Shown here: in pieces, positions 19,018-29,036 of the stretch
How positions within the stretch are numbered: position 1 is the first letter of the stretch
How the letters are laid out: each line of letters starts with the position of its first letter
Source of the DNA: Paraflavitalea sp. CAU 1676
GTDB taxonomy: Bacteria > Bacteroidota > Bacteroidia > Chitinophagales > Chitinophagaceae
Direction of reading: 5' to 3'
DNA: 64,000 nucleotides
Assembly: GCF_029223285.1 (NCBI RefSeq)
Contig: NZ_JARHUJ010000009.1
Span: 310,001-374,000 of the forward strand
Made by a program: the position numbers and the translations under genes
The notes under the pieces: model-generated
What the model was told of the DNA's origin: nothing
The model's input: the letters and a program-made list of their open reading frames with translations, nothing else
The model's database searches: none

Positions 19018-20613
19018 ATGCACCAAGCCTCAAAGATCATGTACCGTCACATTATTGCTATTTGCCTGGCTGTAGCCTCCTTCGCAGCGCCGGTCCGTAC
19101 CATCGCCAACACGATCGATACCACCCGAAAGGATCAATACACCAACGCAGTAATACCCGGCGACTTTGCCGATCCTTCTATCATTAAAGTGGGCAATACT
19201 TACTATGCAACAGGTACATCGTCCGAATGGGCGCCGCATTTCCCCTTGTTTACCTCCGCCGATCTGGTCAACTGGAAACAGGTAGGGTATGTGTTTAATA
19301 AAACGCCTGCCTGGACAGTAGGATCCTTTTGGGCGCCGGAACTCTATTACCACAACAACACATTCTACGTGTACTATGTGGCAAGGAGAAAAAGCGATAA
19401 CCAGTCCTTTATCGGCGTGGCCACCACCAAAGATCCTTTGAAAGGTTTCACCGATCATGGTATCATCATCGAACACGGAAAAGAAGCTATCGATGCCCAT
19501 GTGCTCAATGACAACGGTACACTCTACCTCACGTTCAAAGCCTATGGGCTCGAAAAGCGCCCCATCGAAATACTCGGTTGTAAGCTCACGCCCGACGGTC
19601 TGAAAAGAGACAGTGATTATTTTATGCTCCTGCGCGATGAACCACGTAAAGGGATGGAAGGCCAGGTACTCATGAAATGGAACAACCATTATTACCTGTT
19701 CTATTCGGCAGGTGGTTGCTGTGGACTCCGTTGCGATTACAACGTACGCGTGGCAAGGGCGTCAACGATAGAAGGTCCTTATACCAACTTCGAAGAGAAT
19801 CCCATACTGGCCGAAAATGAAACCTGGAAATGCCCCGGTCACGGAACATTTGTAGAAGTAGCGCCCAATAAATATTTTTACCTCTACCATGCTTACAGCA
19901 AAAAGGACGATGTGTTCACTGGTCGTCAGGGCATGCTCGACGAGCTCAACTGGAAAGAATACACCGGCTGGCCCTACTTCACGCAGGGCAAATCGCCATC
20001 AGTTACCAACAAGCTGCCCAATTTTGCCAAATCACAAAAACTCAACAGCAACATTCACGACGATTTCAATACAGCAAAGCTGGCCCTCTACTGGCAATGG
20101 GATTTCAGGCACACAAGTCCCATATTGAATACACAAAAGGGCACGCTTTACCTGGCTGGCAATACCACCGCCAACAATCCAACGGGCACAGCGCTCACCG
20201 TTCGTCCGGTATCCGGCAATTATGAGCTGAATACCGAAGTGGTCAACAAAAATGCTTCCTTAAAAGGGGTCACGCTATATGGAGATGCCAATCAGGCCGT
20301 AGGTATCGGCATAGCAGGCGATACCGTACAACTCTGGGAAGTGAAAGACAATAAAAGAAAAATACTGTCACATCAGATAGTTTTACAATCCCCGGTACGC
20401 CTGCGGATGCAGGTAGAAAAGGGATATCAGCTTCGCTTTTATTGGTCTGCAGAAAAGGATCAATGGAACGAACTCAAAGCCGGCGATCAATTGTATTATG
20501 ATGGCCGCCATCTGCCACCCTGGGATCGTAGCCCACGCCCCGGTATCCTGCAATATGGAGATGCAAATGCACCCGCTGCCTTCTCCTGGTTCAACATCAC
20601 TTACAAGAAATAA
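19018..20613 (+). CDS. GH43 family glycosidase with C-terminal beta-sandwich
   Basis: 531 residues, exported (signal peptide ending near residue 30; an ATG at 19039 would give a shorter but equally good one). Residues ~40-340 are a five-bladed GH43 propeller with the expected acidic triad: Asp52 in GDFADPSIIKV (general base), Asp159 in EAIDAHVL (pKa modulator) and Glu214 in GMEGQVLMKW (general acid). A CysCys pair in SAGGCCGLRCDYNV is unusual and could form disulfides or bind metal. Residues ~345-531 are a beta-sandwich of the GH43_C2 / DUF1349-like type. GH43 enzymes act on alpha-arabinosides, beta-xylosides or beta-galactosides, so the substrate may contain a non-mannose branch. It starts 35 bases after the GH92 stop. 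Confidence 0.88.
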   Translation: MHQASKIMYRHIIAICLAVASFAAPVRTIANTIDTTRKDQYTNAVIPGDFADPSIIKVGNTYYATGTSSEWAPHFPLFTSADLVNWKQVGYVFNKTPAWTVGSFWAPELYYHNNTFYVYYVARRKSDNQSFIGVATTKDPLKGFTDHGIIIEHGKEAIDAHVLNDNGTLYLTFKAYGLEKRPIEILGCKLTPDGLKRDSDYFMLLRDEPRKGMEGQVLMKWNNHYYLFYSAGGCCGLRCDYNVRVARASTIEGPYTNFEENPILAENETWKCPGHGTFVEVAPNKYFYLYHAYSKKDDVFTGRQGMLDELNWKEYTGWPYFTQGKSPSVTNKLPNFAKSQKLNSNIHDDFNTAKLALYWQWDFRHTSPILNTQKGTLYLAGNTTANNPTGTALTVRPVSGNYELNTEVVNKNASLKGVTLYGDANQAVGIGIAGDTVQLWEVKDNKRKILSHQIVLQSPVRLRMQVEKGYQLRFYWSAEKDQWNELKAGDQLYYDGRHLPPWDRSPRPGILQYGDANAPAAFSWFNITYKK

Positions 20614-20662
20614 GCCGCACAAGATCACCTTACTAATAGAAAAGTTTCATCTTTCTTCCTGG

Positions 20663-20704
20663 TTAAGCCTTAATTAATGCTCCTGTTAAGCCTGGCAGGC
20701 TTAA
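20663..20704. promoter_or_regulatory. Palindromic operator candidate upstream of the GH2 gene
   Basis: A perfect 19-base palindrome with 9-base arms, TTAAGCCTG G CAGGCTTAA (20686-20704), lies 35 bases before the GH2 start. An extra direct half-site TTAAGCCT lies at 20663-20670. Repeated half-sites with dyad symmetry are what a dimeric regulator would bind. No T-run follows, so termination is unlikely. Which regulator binds is unknown. Confidence 0.5.
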
Positions 20705-20738
20705 TTGCACATTGCCATTTTGAAAAGGCGTTCAACCC

Positions 20739-23700
20739 ATGAAGAAAAACGAGATCTTGAAGAAGCTGGTCCTGGCATTCCTGGTCATGCCACCGCTCCT
20801 TACCCTTGCACAACGAACGGAATACAAGCAACCATTTGCTCCCTCGGAGGTCTATGTAAAACCAGTCGAAAAAAACTATCGTCAGGAGATATGCCTCAAC
20901 GGGCACTGGCAATTTCAGCCGGCCAGCTTGCCGGTTGGTTTTAGAGAGGGCGTCGATCCTGTACCCGCCCTACCGGCAGTTACCGCCAATTGGGAAAGCA
21001 TTCCCATTCGAATACCCTCACCCTGGAATGTCAACAGCTTTGCTGATAAGGATGGACTCGGGGGCGACTTCCGCACCTATCCCAGTTATCCTGCAGCCTG
21101 GGAGAAATACAAAATGGGATGGCTCAAAAAGAAATTCAGTGTGCCAGCCAATTGGAAAGGTCAGCGTATTCAGCTGCATTTCGAAGCAGTAGCAGGCGAA
21201 GCGGAGATCGTCGTGAATGGCAAAACGGTAGGCAGCCACTTCGGAATATTTCTTCCATTCAATGTTGATATAACCGAAGCAATAATACCAGGCAGCGAAA
21301 ATGAATTACTGATAGGCATTCGGAAGCCTTCACTCTTCGATAAGCGCAGCGATTACGGCAGGCGTACGTACCAGGCCGGGTCTTTCTGGGGGCAGCACAT
21401 CGTTGGCATCTGGCAGGATGTTTATGTCCTGGCACTATCGCCCGTACATGTGTCCGATGTGTATGTCAACCCGCGTCTCGCCGCCGATAAACTGGAAGCA
21501 ACCGTCACGCTTACTAATAATACCGATCAGGAAGCCAACCTAACCCTCACAGCAAAAGCATTCCCTTGGTTGAAAGCAACCAACAATATATCATCCACAG
21601 CCTCTCTGTCTATGCAGTCCGTCACGGTTAAAGTGCCAGCCTATGCGCAGGCCACCGCCGTCATCAGCGCTGAAGTAAAAGGCCGGCTGAAGTATTGGTC
21701 GCCCGAGTCGCCCAACCTGTACGGACTGGTGGTGCAGGCCAGCGCCAATGGTAAACCGATCGATCAGAAATACACCCGCTTCGGTTGGCGCCAGCTCACG
21801 TTGGAGGGCGAAAACGTAATGCTCAACGGAAAAGAGATCGTTATGCGGGGCGACTCCTGGCATTTCCTCGGCATACCGCAAATGACACGCCGGTACGCCA
21901 CAGCCTGGTACAAAGCCATGCGCGATGCAAAGCTGAATGCAGTACGTCTGCATGCGCAACCCTATCCATCCTTTTACCTCGATGTGGCCGATGAAATGGG
22001 AATACTCGTGTTGGATGAAACAGCCGTATGGGCCAGCGACGGCGGTACCAAATTGAATGATCCTGCCTATTGGCAGGATAGCCGCACGCACCTCGCCGAA
22101 CTCATCCTGCGCGATCGCAACCACCCCAGTGTATTTGGTTGGAGTGTATCCAATGAAGTAATGCCCATCGTAAGGGGCGTCATGCGCAATCCGCGGGGCA
22201 TGAAAGATACCCTGGTGAAATATTACGGAATATGGGCCGGCATCTGCCGCGAACTCGATCCCAGCCGTCAATGGGTCTCCGCCGATGGAGAAGATGATGG
22301 TGAAGGAAACCTGCCAACATACATCGTTCATTACGGAGGATTCGATGCCATGAACCGTGCCCGCAAAACCGGGAAGCCCTGGGGTGTTGGCGAAGCGGGT
22401 AGCGCTTACTATGGAACACCCGAGCAGGTAGCTGCCACCAATGGAGATCGTGCCTATGAGTCTTTTCTCGGTCGCATGGAAGGGGTGGCCGCGTCCTCCT
22501 ACCAATCACTTCGTGCGCAAAAGGAGCGCAAGGGCATCTACCAAAGTGTGTTCAATATGGTGTGGTATGGCCTCAGGCCACAGCCATTTGGTATGACAGA
22601 TAAAGCAAAAGCGCCCACCCTGCAGGATGGAATACATTTTACTTATTTTAAGGAGGGGCAACCCGGCGTACAACCCGAAAGGCTAGGCCCCTACAGCTCT
22701 ACCCTCAATCCTGGCTATGATTCTAAACTACCTGTATACACGACCTGGCCCTTATTCGATGCTATCCGCGATGCGGGCGAAGAACAGGAAATAAAGAAGT
22801 GGACAACCGCTAAACCTGAAGCTCCCGTGCTGCCCTCGATAACACCCGCAAAAACAGTACAGGTATTAGCTGGCCCCGGAGGTACATTGGCCGCTGAGCT
22901 CAAGCAAACCGGTGTGTTGTTTACAAAAGGATCCAGCACGACGCCCGATCTCCTGTTCATCGATGGAGCGCATCCGCCGGCCGCCGAAACCAAAGCCTTA
23001 GTTGAAAATGTTACATCAAAAGGAGGTACTGTAGTAATATGGGGCGTTGATCAAAACAAACAGGAAGCCCTCAATCATTTGTTGCCTGCCCCTGTCAGCA
23101 TTACCAATCGTGTCTCAACATCCCTGGTGAAGCCAAACAAAAGATCACAACTACCATCGGCCTCAAACGGTCTTGATGGCATCGTAGCAGGTATATCCCT
23201 CGCCGATCTGTACTTTTCCGAATTGCGCCCGGCCGAGATCACTACACAGGGGCTCGAAGGCCCCATCGTAAAGCAAAGCCGTGTATTGCTTGCTGCCTGC
23301 GAAACAGACTGGTTGAAATGGAATAAACAACCCGAATACGCCAAAACAGGCATGATAGCCCGCTCCGAAGCGGAAGCCAAACCGGCAGGGGCCGTGCTCA
23401 TCGCCACACCAATGAACAAGGGACGCTTGCTGCTAACCACCCTGCCCGCAGCGCCCCGCCTGGCGAAAGCGGAGAAAACAATACGCATGATACTGGCCAA
23501 CCTCGGTGCGCCGCTGGGTACAGGCAGCGATGCAGGCAAGCCATTGCTCAAAGGAGGCACGATCGTTCGCACGCTGATGGCTGGAGCTTATCCTGTCAAC
23601 ACGTTGCAGGAAGCAGCCAACACAAATTTTATCGACCCCACCAATTGCGAAACCATTAAGCAGTCTTCGAGTCAGCATGGAAAGACCTGGAATCTCTTGT

Positions 23701-24089
23701 ATGAAGAGAGTGGTCTGGTCGATTTCACCAAAGCCAAACTCGACGGACCCAAAAACAATGCAGTGGCTTACCTCAGCTTTTGGGTGTCTAGTCCGCGGGC
23801 GTTGGACGATCTCCTGATCGAGCCCAACATACCCGTCGTCGATTTGGAAGTAGCGGCCGACGATGCCGTGCAGGTTTGGCTCAACGGAAAGCAGATCATC
23901 AACAATATCCGCACCGGCGATCTCGACAACGGAAAAGCAAAAGCGGAAGCACTCAAGCTGCACCAGGGCTGGAATCATTTCCTGATAAAAGTGATACAGC
24001 TTGGAGGGGAATGGAAGTTTGCCGGCAGGCTCAGCTGCAATCAACCCGACTTCCTGGCCGAACTCGAGTCCGCCCTGCAAAAACCATAG
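20739..24089 (+). CDS. GH2 family glycoside hydrolase, multidomain, exported
   Basis: 1116 residues with an N-terminal signal peptide (ending LTLAQ). Residues ~45-225 form the GH2 sugar-binding jelly roll (NGHWQFQP, GWLKKKFSVPANWKGQRIQLHFEAV). An immunoglobulin-like domain follows to ~345, then the TIM barrel to ~670 with acid/base Glu473 (FGWSVSNEVMP) and probable nucleophile Glu552 (WGVGEAGSAYYG). Residues ~700-930 resemble a class I amidotransferase-like domain (DLLFIDGAHPP, GGTVVIWGVD, GRLLLTTLPAAPR). A C-terminal beta-sandwich (~975-1116, VQVWLNGKQIINN) may bind carbohydrate. GH2 covers beta-galactosidases, beta-mannosidases and beta-glucuronidases; I cannot decide among them from sequence alone, though beta-mannosidase would fit the locus. 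It has its own 125-base upstream region with a palindrome and is followed by a strong terminator. Confidence 0.9.
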   Translation: MKKNEILKKLVLAFLVMPPLLTLAQRTEYKQPFAPSEVYVKPVEKNYRQEICLNGHWQFQPASLPVGFREGVDPVPALPAVTANWESIPIRIPSPWNVNSFADKDGLGGDFRTYPSYPAAWEKYKMGWLKKKFSVPANWKGQRIQLHFEAVAGEAEIVVNGKTVGSHFGIFLPFNVDITEAIIPGSENELLIGIRKPSLFDKRSDYGRRTYQAGSFWGQHIVGIWQDVYVLALSPVHVSDVYVNPRLAADKLEATVTLTNNTDQEANLTLTAKAFPWLKATNNISSTASLSMQSVTVKVPAYAQATAVISAEVKGRLKYWSPESPNLYGLVVQASANGKPIDQKYTRFGWRQLTLEGENVMLNGKEIVMRGDSWHFLGIPQMTRRYATAWYKAMRDAKLNAVRLHAQPYPSFYLDVADEMGILVLDETAVWASDGGTKLNDPAYWQDSRTHLAELILRDRNHPSVFGWSVSNEVMPIVRGVMRNPRGMKDTLVKYYGIWAGICRELDPSRQWVSADGEDDGEGNLPTYIVHYGGFDAMNRARKTGKPWGVGEAGSAYYGTPEQVAATNGDRAYESFLGRMEGVAASSYQSLRAQKERKGIYQSVFNMVWYGLRPQPFGMTDKAKAPTLQDGIHFTYFKEGQPGVQPERLGPYSSTLNPGYDSKLPVYTTWPLFDAIRDAGEEQEIKKWTTAKPEAPVLPSITPAKTVQVLAGPGGTLAAELKQTGVLFTKGSSTTPDLLFIDGAHPPAAETKALVENVTSKGGTVVIWGVDQNKQEALNHLLPAPVSITNRVSTSLVKPNKRSQLPSASNGLDGIVAGISLADLYFSELRPAEITTQGLEGPIVKQSRVLLAACETDWLKWNKQPEYAKTGMIARSEAEAKPAGAVLIATPMNKGRLLLTTLPAAPRLAKAEKTIRMILANLGAPLGTGSDAGKPLLKGGTIVRTLMAGAYPVNTLQEAANTNFIDPTNCETIKQSSSQHGKTWNLLYEESGLVDFTKAKLDGPKNNAVAYLSFWVSSPRALDDLLIEPNIPVVDLEVAADDAVQVWLNGKQIINNIRTGDLDNGKAKAEALKLHQGWNHFLIKVIQLGGEWKFAGRLSCNQPDFLAELESALQKP

Positions 24090-24112
24090 TCTCCAACAAA
24101 ACAACACAATAG

Positions 24113-24143
24113 AAAAGGCGGATAAGCAATTATCCGCCTTTTT
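24113..24143. terminator. Bidirectional Rho-independent terminator
   Basis: A 13-base perfect inverted repeat AAAAGGCGGATAA / TTATCCGCCTTTT with loop GCAA, flanked by A-run and T-run. It sits between the GH2 gene (+) and the convergent SusD gene (-) and would stop transcription from both sides. Confidence 0.9.
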
Positions 24144-24224
24144 ACATTTGTAGATAACTCCCGTAATTCGTGGCTATCGTTTCAATAACTCCGCAGCAGC
24201 TTAATTACGAACTAATACCGCATG

Positions 24225-25781
24225 CTATGGTGTATCCCACCACAACGGGGTCAGCAAACGATACTTCTCAGAGTTATCGCCAACCGCCTGCGGATTCCGG
24301 TTCTGCTCATTCGTTTCATACACCATGCCTCTTATCCACTGGTTCGGATTGCCAACATCGAAGATCACATTGTTGATATTGGCTGGCCTCCGCAACGAGG
24401 GACCATAAATCGCCGTACTGTAATCCATCCGCCGCATGTCCACCCAGGTTTCCGGGTTCAGGCACTGCGTAATGTATTTCTGCCGGAAGATATGGCTCAA
24501 CCCCTGCGTCTGATTGTCAAAGTGAGCAGTCAGGCCATCTGCGTCCTGGGCAGTCCAGTAGGCGGCGATCTCAACAGCGCCAACACCCAGTTTGCGCATA
24601 TTGGCACTCACGCCTTCGCGGTAAGCAGCCAAAGCATCTGCCTTGTTGCCCGAACGTAAGCTCGCTTCGGCCTGTATCAGCTTCACTTCCGAATAAGTAA
24701 TGAAGGGGAACGGTGAGGTGACGTTCGTATAATAACCACTTTTGCTGAATGGGCCATAGTCGGCTTCATTGGTAAACGTACCACCGCCATCCATGCCGCC
24801 GGCCAGCCCTGCACCGGGTCGCAAGCCACGATATTGTCCATCAGAAGCCGCGGGTTTCATAATGCGGCTGATGCGGGGATCCTGGTAACTGGTTTCAGTA
24901 ACCGGAAACTTGGTAAGGATGTTCACAAAGAACTGCGACCAGGTAAAGTACCGGGGGTTGGTAGCATCTGTAAAACCTCCCCAGCTCGCCCAGGGATTCT
25001 CATCCGTTTGCTGACCGCCCGCTAGGTAGGCAAACTGAGCATCCATACCATCCGCATTGAAACCATTCTGGCAGGCAGCCAGGATATTGGCCGCATTATA
25101 AAGGTTGCCCTTCTTAGATAGGTGATTCAGGTAGCGCGCCCGCAAACTGGAAGCAAACCGTTTCCATTTGTTCACATCGCCCTGATAGATGATATCACCG
25201 CCGCTATAGTTTAGCGGGGTTGTATTTGCACCATCGAATTTTAGAATGGCATCCGCCAGCAACGAATCTACATACGCATAAGCCGATTGCTGATCTTCCA
25301 TCTTGGGCAACAGGTTGATCTGCGCCTCCCCATCATAAAAGTCACGGGCAACGATAGAGCCGTACTGGTCGGCCAGCATGCCCAGGTTCAAAGCCAGCAA
25401 TACCTGGCCGGCGCCGGCAAAATGAAGATTGTTTTCCTTCTTGCCCAGCACGATCAGGTCTGCGCTGTTGGGCATGGTGAACACATAAGCATTTTGCCAG
25501 AAGAAGTAACTGGCCGTAAAACGCCAGGTCTCTGCATTTCGGTTGGTGCCCGTCAATAGTTTTGTTACACCATATTGCGTAACGCCTGCAATCTCCCGTT
25601 CTCCCCGCCACATCGACGAGCCACTGGTGGTCGTGATGGCACCGATCAACCGGTTGTGGGCTGGCATCGTTGTGGGATTATTAGGATCCGTGTTCACGTC
25701 CAGGAATTTTTCGCACGAAGAGGCTGCCAGTAAGCCAACTCCTAAAAGGCTATATAGAAAAGCATATTTGATATTGTTCAT
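24225..25781 (-). CDS. SusD/RagB-like lipoprotein (second pair)
   Basis: 518-residue surface lipoprotein; the signal peptide ends at a lipobox (LLAASSC, Cys23). Characteristic SusD-like_2 features: FLDVNTDPNNPTTMP just after the lipid cysteine, a helical repeat body, FITYSEVKLIQAEASLRSGNKADALAAYREGV near 370-400, and ETWVDMRRMDYS near the C-terminus. It follows the minus-strand SusC gene by 11 bases and forms the lid of that transporter. No glycosidase gene is attached to this pair, so the ligand cannot be guessed; it converges on the GH2 gene but is separated by a terminator. Confidence 0.93.
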   Translation of the reverse strand: MNNIKYAFLYSLLGVGLLAASSCEKFLDVNTDPNNPTTMPAHNRLIGAITTTSGSSMWRGEREIAGVTQYGVTKLLTGTNRNAETWRFTASYFFWQNAYVFTMPNSADLIVLGKKENNLHFAGAGQVLLALNLGMLADQYGSIVARDFYDGEAQINLLPKMEDQQSAYAYVDSLLADAILKFDGANTTPLNYSGGDIIYQGDVNKWKRFASSLRARYLNHLSKKGNLYNAANILAACQNGFNADGMDAQFAYLAGGQQTDENPWASWGGFTDATNPRYFTWSQFFVNILTKFPVTETSYQDPRISRIMKPAASDGQYRGLRPGAGLAGGMDGGGTFTNEADYGPFSKSGYYTNVTSPFPFITYSEVKLIQAEASLRSGNKADALAAYREGVSANMRKLGVGAVEIAAYWTAQDADGLTAHFDNQTQGLSHIFRQKYITQCLNPETWVDMRRMDYSTAIYGPSLRRPANINNVIFDVGNPNQWIRGMVYETNEQNRNPQAVGDNSEKYRLLTPLWWDTP

Positions 25782-25792
25782 GATGCAACGAT

Positions 25793-28700
25793 TTAAAGAG
25801 TTATTTTCAAACTAATGTCCACACCGCGCGTAGCAGGTATGCCGAGGTTGTCAAAACCAAACGAGCCAGTACCGCCTACGCCGGCGCCACTGCCCGATAC
25901 TTCAGGATCAACACCCGAATAATCGGTGATCAGTATCAGGTTGCGACCCGTTACGGAAACCTGTGCATTCGTGAAAGGCGTTCTTCCAAGCAGCTTCCGG
26001 GGGAAATTGTAGGTCAGTGTTGCATACCGCAGCCGGTACCAGCTGCCGTCTTCTACAAAATCATAACCGTGGAAGGGATAAATAGTCTGATAATAGTTCT
26101 GGTCAAGAAGTACGGATTGCGTATTCTTCGCGCCGGTCGATTCTATGATGCCATCAAAAACCATCGAGCTGCCGCGGTTAAGGGTCTTGGGACTCTGACC
26201 TGAGCGCACGAGATAGTTTTCTGTAGCATTATAGATGTCGCCGCCAATGCGCACATCCCACATAAACGCCAGCGAAAGGCTTTTATACGTAAAAGTATTC
26301 GTAATGCCACCCACCCAATCAGGGTTGCGGTCGCCGATGTTTTGGTAAGTACTTTGAACCTGAGGGTATCCGTTATTGGCCAACAACAATTGTCCCTTGG
26401 CATCGCGTTTCCAAACGTTGCCATTAATACCAAACAAACTTCCATAAAGGAAAGCCGCACCTTGAGCCACATTACCAGCAGCCCAGGCATCAGAAAGTTC
26501 AACCCGGTCGAGGCTTCCCGGCAACGACTCCACTGTTGCCGTATTCTTTGCCAGGTTCAGGTCGATCTGCCAGCTGAAATTAGTGTGCCTTATAGCAGTA
26601 CCATTCACCATCAGCTCAACACCCTTGTTCCTGATTGAACCGCCATTCAGGTAAGCCAGGAAGGAGCCGGAAGAGGGTGGAGTACGGGTCGCCAGGATCT
26701 GATCGTCCGACAACGTGCGGTAATAGGTGAGATCAAAACCCAACCGGTTGTCCAGGAAACGAACCTCGCCACCCAGCTCAATGGAGTTGGTGAACTCAGG
26801 CCGCAAGGAAGGATTACCAAAGTAGTCGTTGGAGTTGAGGATAAAGCCGCGCGGGTTGATCGTAAAAGTATTGGTAACGTTCGATAGGGTAGTAGCCAGC
26901 ACATGCGGAGGCGCATCTTTACCCACGCGTGCCCAGGAGGCCCGTATCTTGGCATAGGAGAAAGTTTTACCGGTAACCTTGGTACCCAGCTCTTCCAATA
27001 GATCGGTCACTACTATCGAAGTGCTCACCGCCGGATAAAAGAAGGAACGATTTGTTACAGGCAACGTCGATGACCAGTCATTACGGCCACGCACATTCAC
27101 AAACACGATCCCTTTCCAGTCAGCACTGAAATCACCAAACACGCCAACGATGCGCCGCTTCTGGATGCTTTGCGAAATGGTACGGTCATTGGTGTTGGTA
27201 TTGTTGATGCTGGGGAAAGTGGGGTTGATGAAGTTCCGGCCATACCAATACTCCGTTTGTGATCTATACACTTCTATGTTGTTGCCAAGGGTCAGGCTCA
27301 GGTTAAAATCATTGGCAATTGTATGCTTACCGGTCACCAGCAGGGTAGAAGTGGTGATCTGGCTGTTCCGGGTCGATTGAGAGATCGCCCCTTTTTCTTC
27401 CCCAATGATCTTGGTGCCCGCAGCACGGACGCTGCTGAAATTGTCGGTGTAATAATCGGTACCCAGTCGATAGGTAATGTTTAAGAACTTCCAGGGATCA
27501 TAGATCGCATTGCCCACAAAAATGAAACGGTCCACGTCATCGGTGATCGGGTTGTTCTTGATACCCCAGTAAGGATTATCAGTGCCCACGATCGTACGTT
27601 GCGAACCATCCGGGTTCAGGTAGTTGCGCATGTCATCATTCTTGGGCCAGAAGATCACACCCAGCATGGTGCCGCCACCGCTGGTCGTGGTAGAGGAGGC
27701 TTCTGCAACGCCCTTACCTTGTAAAACATAACGCCGGTCAGTACGTGCATAGGTAGCGCCGCCGCCAACCCTGAACTTGTCGCTCAGCCGCGAGTCGGCC
27801 GATACTCTAAACGATTTGCGGGTAAAATCTGTTCCCTCCACAATGCCGTCCTGGTCGAAGTACGAACCGGAAGCGTAGAAGGTGGTACGATCGTTACCGC
27901 CGCTAAAAGAAACATCATGTCGCTGCGTAAAGCCGCTCTTGAAGAAATTGCCCAGGTTATCATAGATGGTTTCGCCCGAGTTGAATTGCGGTCCCCACGA
28001 GCCAATGGCAGCGGGGTCGTACACGCCTTGCTCACCTTGTTTATAGGTGCTTTGCATATCGGGCAGCTGGTTCACGTGATCGAAGGAAACGGTACCGGAA
28101 TAGCTGATGGCCGATTTGCCGGCAGCGCCTTTTTTAGTAGTGATGATCACCGCACCCGAAGCGGCCCGCAACCCGTACAGGGCAGCTGCAGCAGGTCCTT
28201 TTAACACCGTTACACTTTGAACATCCTCCGGATTGAGGTCGATAGCTCTGTTGGAAGGGGGAGCCGATTGACCCACCAGGTTAGTGCCCTGCGTAACAGC
28301 TGTGCTATTATCCATCGGAATACCATCTATCACATATAGCGGCTGGTTATTACTGCTCAATGACGTACCGCCGCGGATCAGCATGATAGAGGAAGCCCCC
28401 GGCGCGCCACCGCTATTGGTGATCTGTACCCCAGCCACTTTACCTTGTAAAGCATTCACCAGGTTGGGCTGGTGCGATTCGGTGATGGCCTGCGCTTTTA
28501 CTTCCTGTAAAGAATAGCCCAGCGATCGCTTTTGTTGCGTTACCCCAAAAGCTGTCACCACCACAGCTGCTTCGGTTTTCGTTTCGCTCGCTTTGAGTGA
28601 AAAGCTAATGGTTGCAACACCGCTGGCCCCTACGGTTACTGCTTTGGTTTGCGACTCGAATCCGATAAAGGAAACTTCCACGCTGTAGGAACCCGGCGAA

Positions 28701-28942
28701 AGCTGGCTATAAGTAAATTTGCCATCCTTATTGGTAACAGTTCCCCTGTTGCCGGGAGTTAAAACCGCAGAAGCACCTTCAATTGGCGCATTCTTGTCGT
28801 CGACAACCGTACCCTGAATGCTTTGTGCCGTAGCCACGGAGCCACCGGCCAGTAGGAGGATAATGGTCAAAAGAACATACTGTAGCAGCCTGTCAGGGCG
28901 CCATCTGGCATAAGCATGCCTGCTTGCGTTAAATTGTTGCAT
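25793..28942 (-). CDS. SusC/RagA family TonB-dependent outer-membrane transporter (second pair)
   Basis: 1049-residue outer-membrane transporter. A long N-region precedes the signal-peptide core (residues ~20-39, ending VATAQ). Residues 40-125 are a carboxypeptidase-regulatory-like domain (QGTVVDDKNAPIEGASAVL). The TonB-box-like AAVVVTAFG is near 127 and the plug runs ~135-270 (NALQGKVAGVQITNSG, PLYVIDGIPMDNS, LKGPAAAALYGLRAASGAVIITTKKG). The beta-barrel ends VDISLKITL. There is no STN domain. SusC and SusD form a two-gene operon reading leftwards. Other members of this branch import peptides or oligosaccharides, so the substrate is open. Confidence 0.94.
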   Translation of the reverse strand: MQQFNASRHAYARWRPDRLLQYVLLTIILLLAGGSVATAQSIQGTVVDDKNAPIEGASAVLTPGNRGTVTNKDGKFTYSQLSPGSYSVEVSFIGFESQTKAVTVGASGVATISFSLKASETKTEAAVVVTAFGVTQQKRSLGYSLQEVKAQAITESHQPNLVNALQGKVAGVQITNSGGAPGASSIMLIRGGTSLSSNNQPLYVIDGIPMDNSTAVTQGTNLVGQSAPPSNRAIDLNPEDVQSVTVLKGPAAAALYGLRAASGAVIITTKKGAAGKSAISYSGTVSFDHVNQLPDMQSTYKQGEQGVYDPAAIGSWGPQFNSGETIYDNLGNFFKSGFTQRHDVSFSGGNDRTTFYASGSYFDQDGIVEGTDFTRKSFRVSADSRLSDKFRVGGGATYARTDRRYVLQGKGVAEASSTTTSGGGTMLGVIFWPKNDDMRNYLNPDGSQRTIVGTDNPYWGIKNNPITDDVDRFIFVGNAIYDPWKFLNITYRLGTDYYTDNFSSVRAAGTKIIGEEKGAISQSTRNSQITTSTLLVTGKHTIANDFNLSLTLGNNIEVYRSQTEYWYGRNFINPTFPSINNTNTNDRTISQSIQKRRIVGVFGDFSADWKGIVFVNVRGRNDWSSTLPVTNRSFFYPAVSTSIVVTDLLEELGTKVTGKTFSYAKIRASWARVGKDAPPHVLATTLSNVTNTFTINPRGFILNSNDYFGNPSLRPEFTNSIELGGEVRFLDNRLGFDLTYYRTLSDDQILATRTPPSSGSFLAYLNGGSIRNKGVELMVNGTAIRHTNFSWQIDLNLAKNTATVESLPGSLDRVELSDAWAAGNVAQGAAFLYGSLFGINGNVWKRDAKGQLLLANNGYPQVQSTYQNIGDRNPDWVGGITNTFTYKSLSLAFMWDVRIGGDIYNATENYLVRSGQSPKTLNRGSSMVFDGIIESTGAKNTQSVLLDQNYYQTIYPFHGYDFVEDGSWYRLRYATLTYNFPRKLLGRTPFTNAQVSVTGRNLILITDYSGVDPEVSGSGAGVGGTGSFGFDNLGIPATRGVDISLKITL

Positions 28943-29036
28943 ACCTGTATAGTGGTTTATTGATAAATAAACGATCTACGGTAGGCAGAGCGGGGCGATA
29001 TGAATAAGACGGAACAGTGAGGTCGATTGCTGCACA

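Noticed and set aside
21591-22505. 304-codon minus-strand frame
   Set aside because: Antisense to the GH2 catalytic barrel; long antisense frames are common in this G+C-rich coding DNA.
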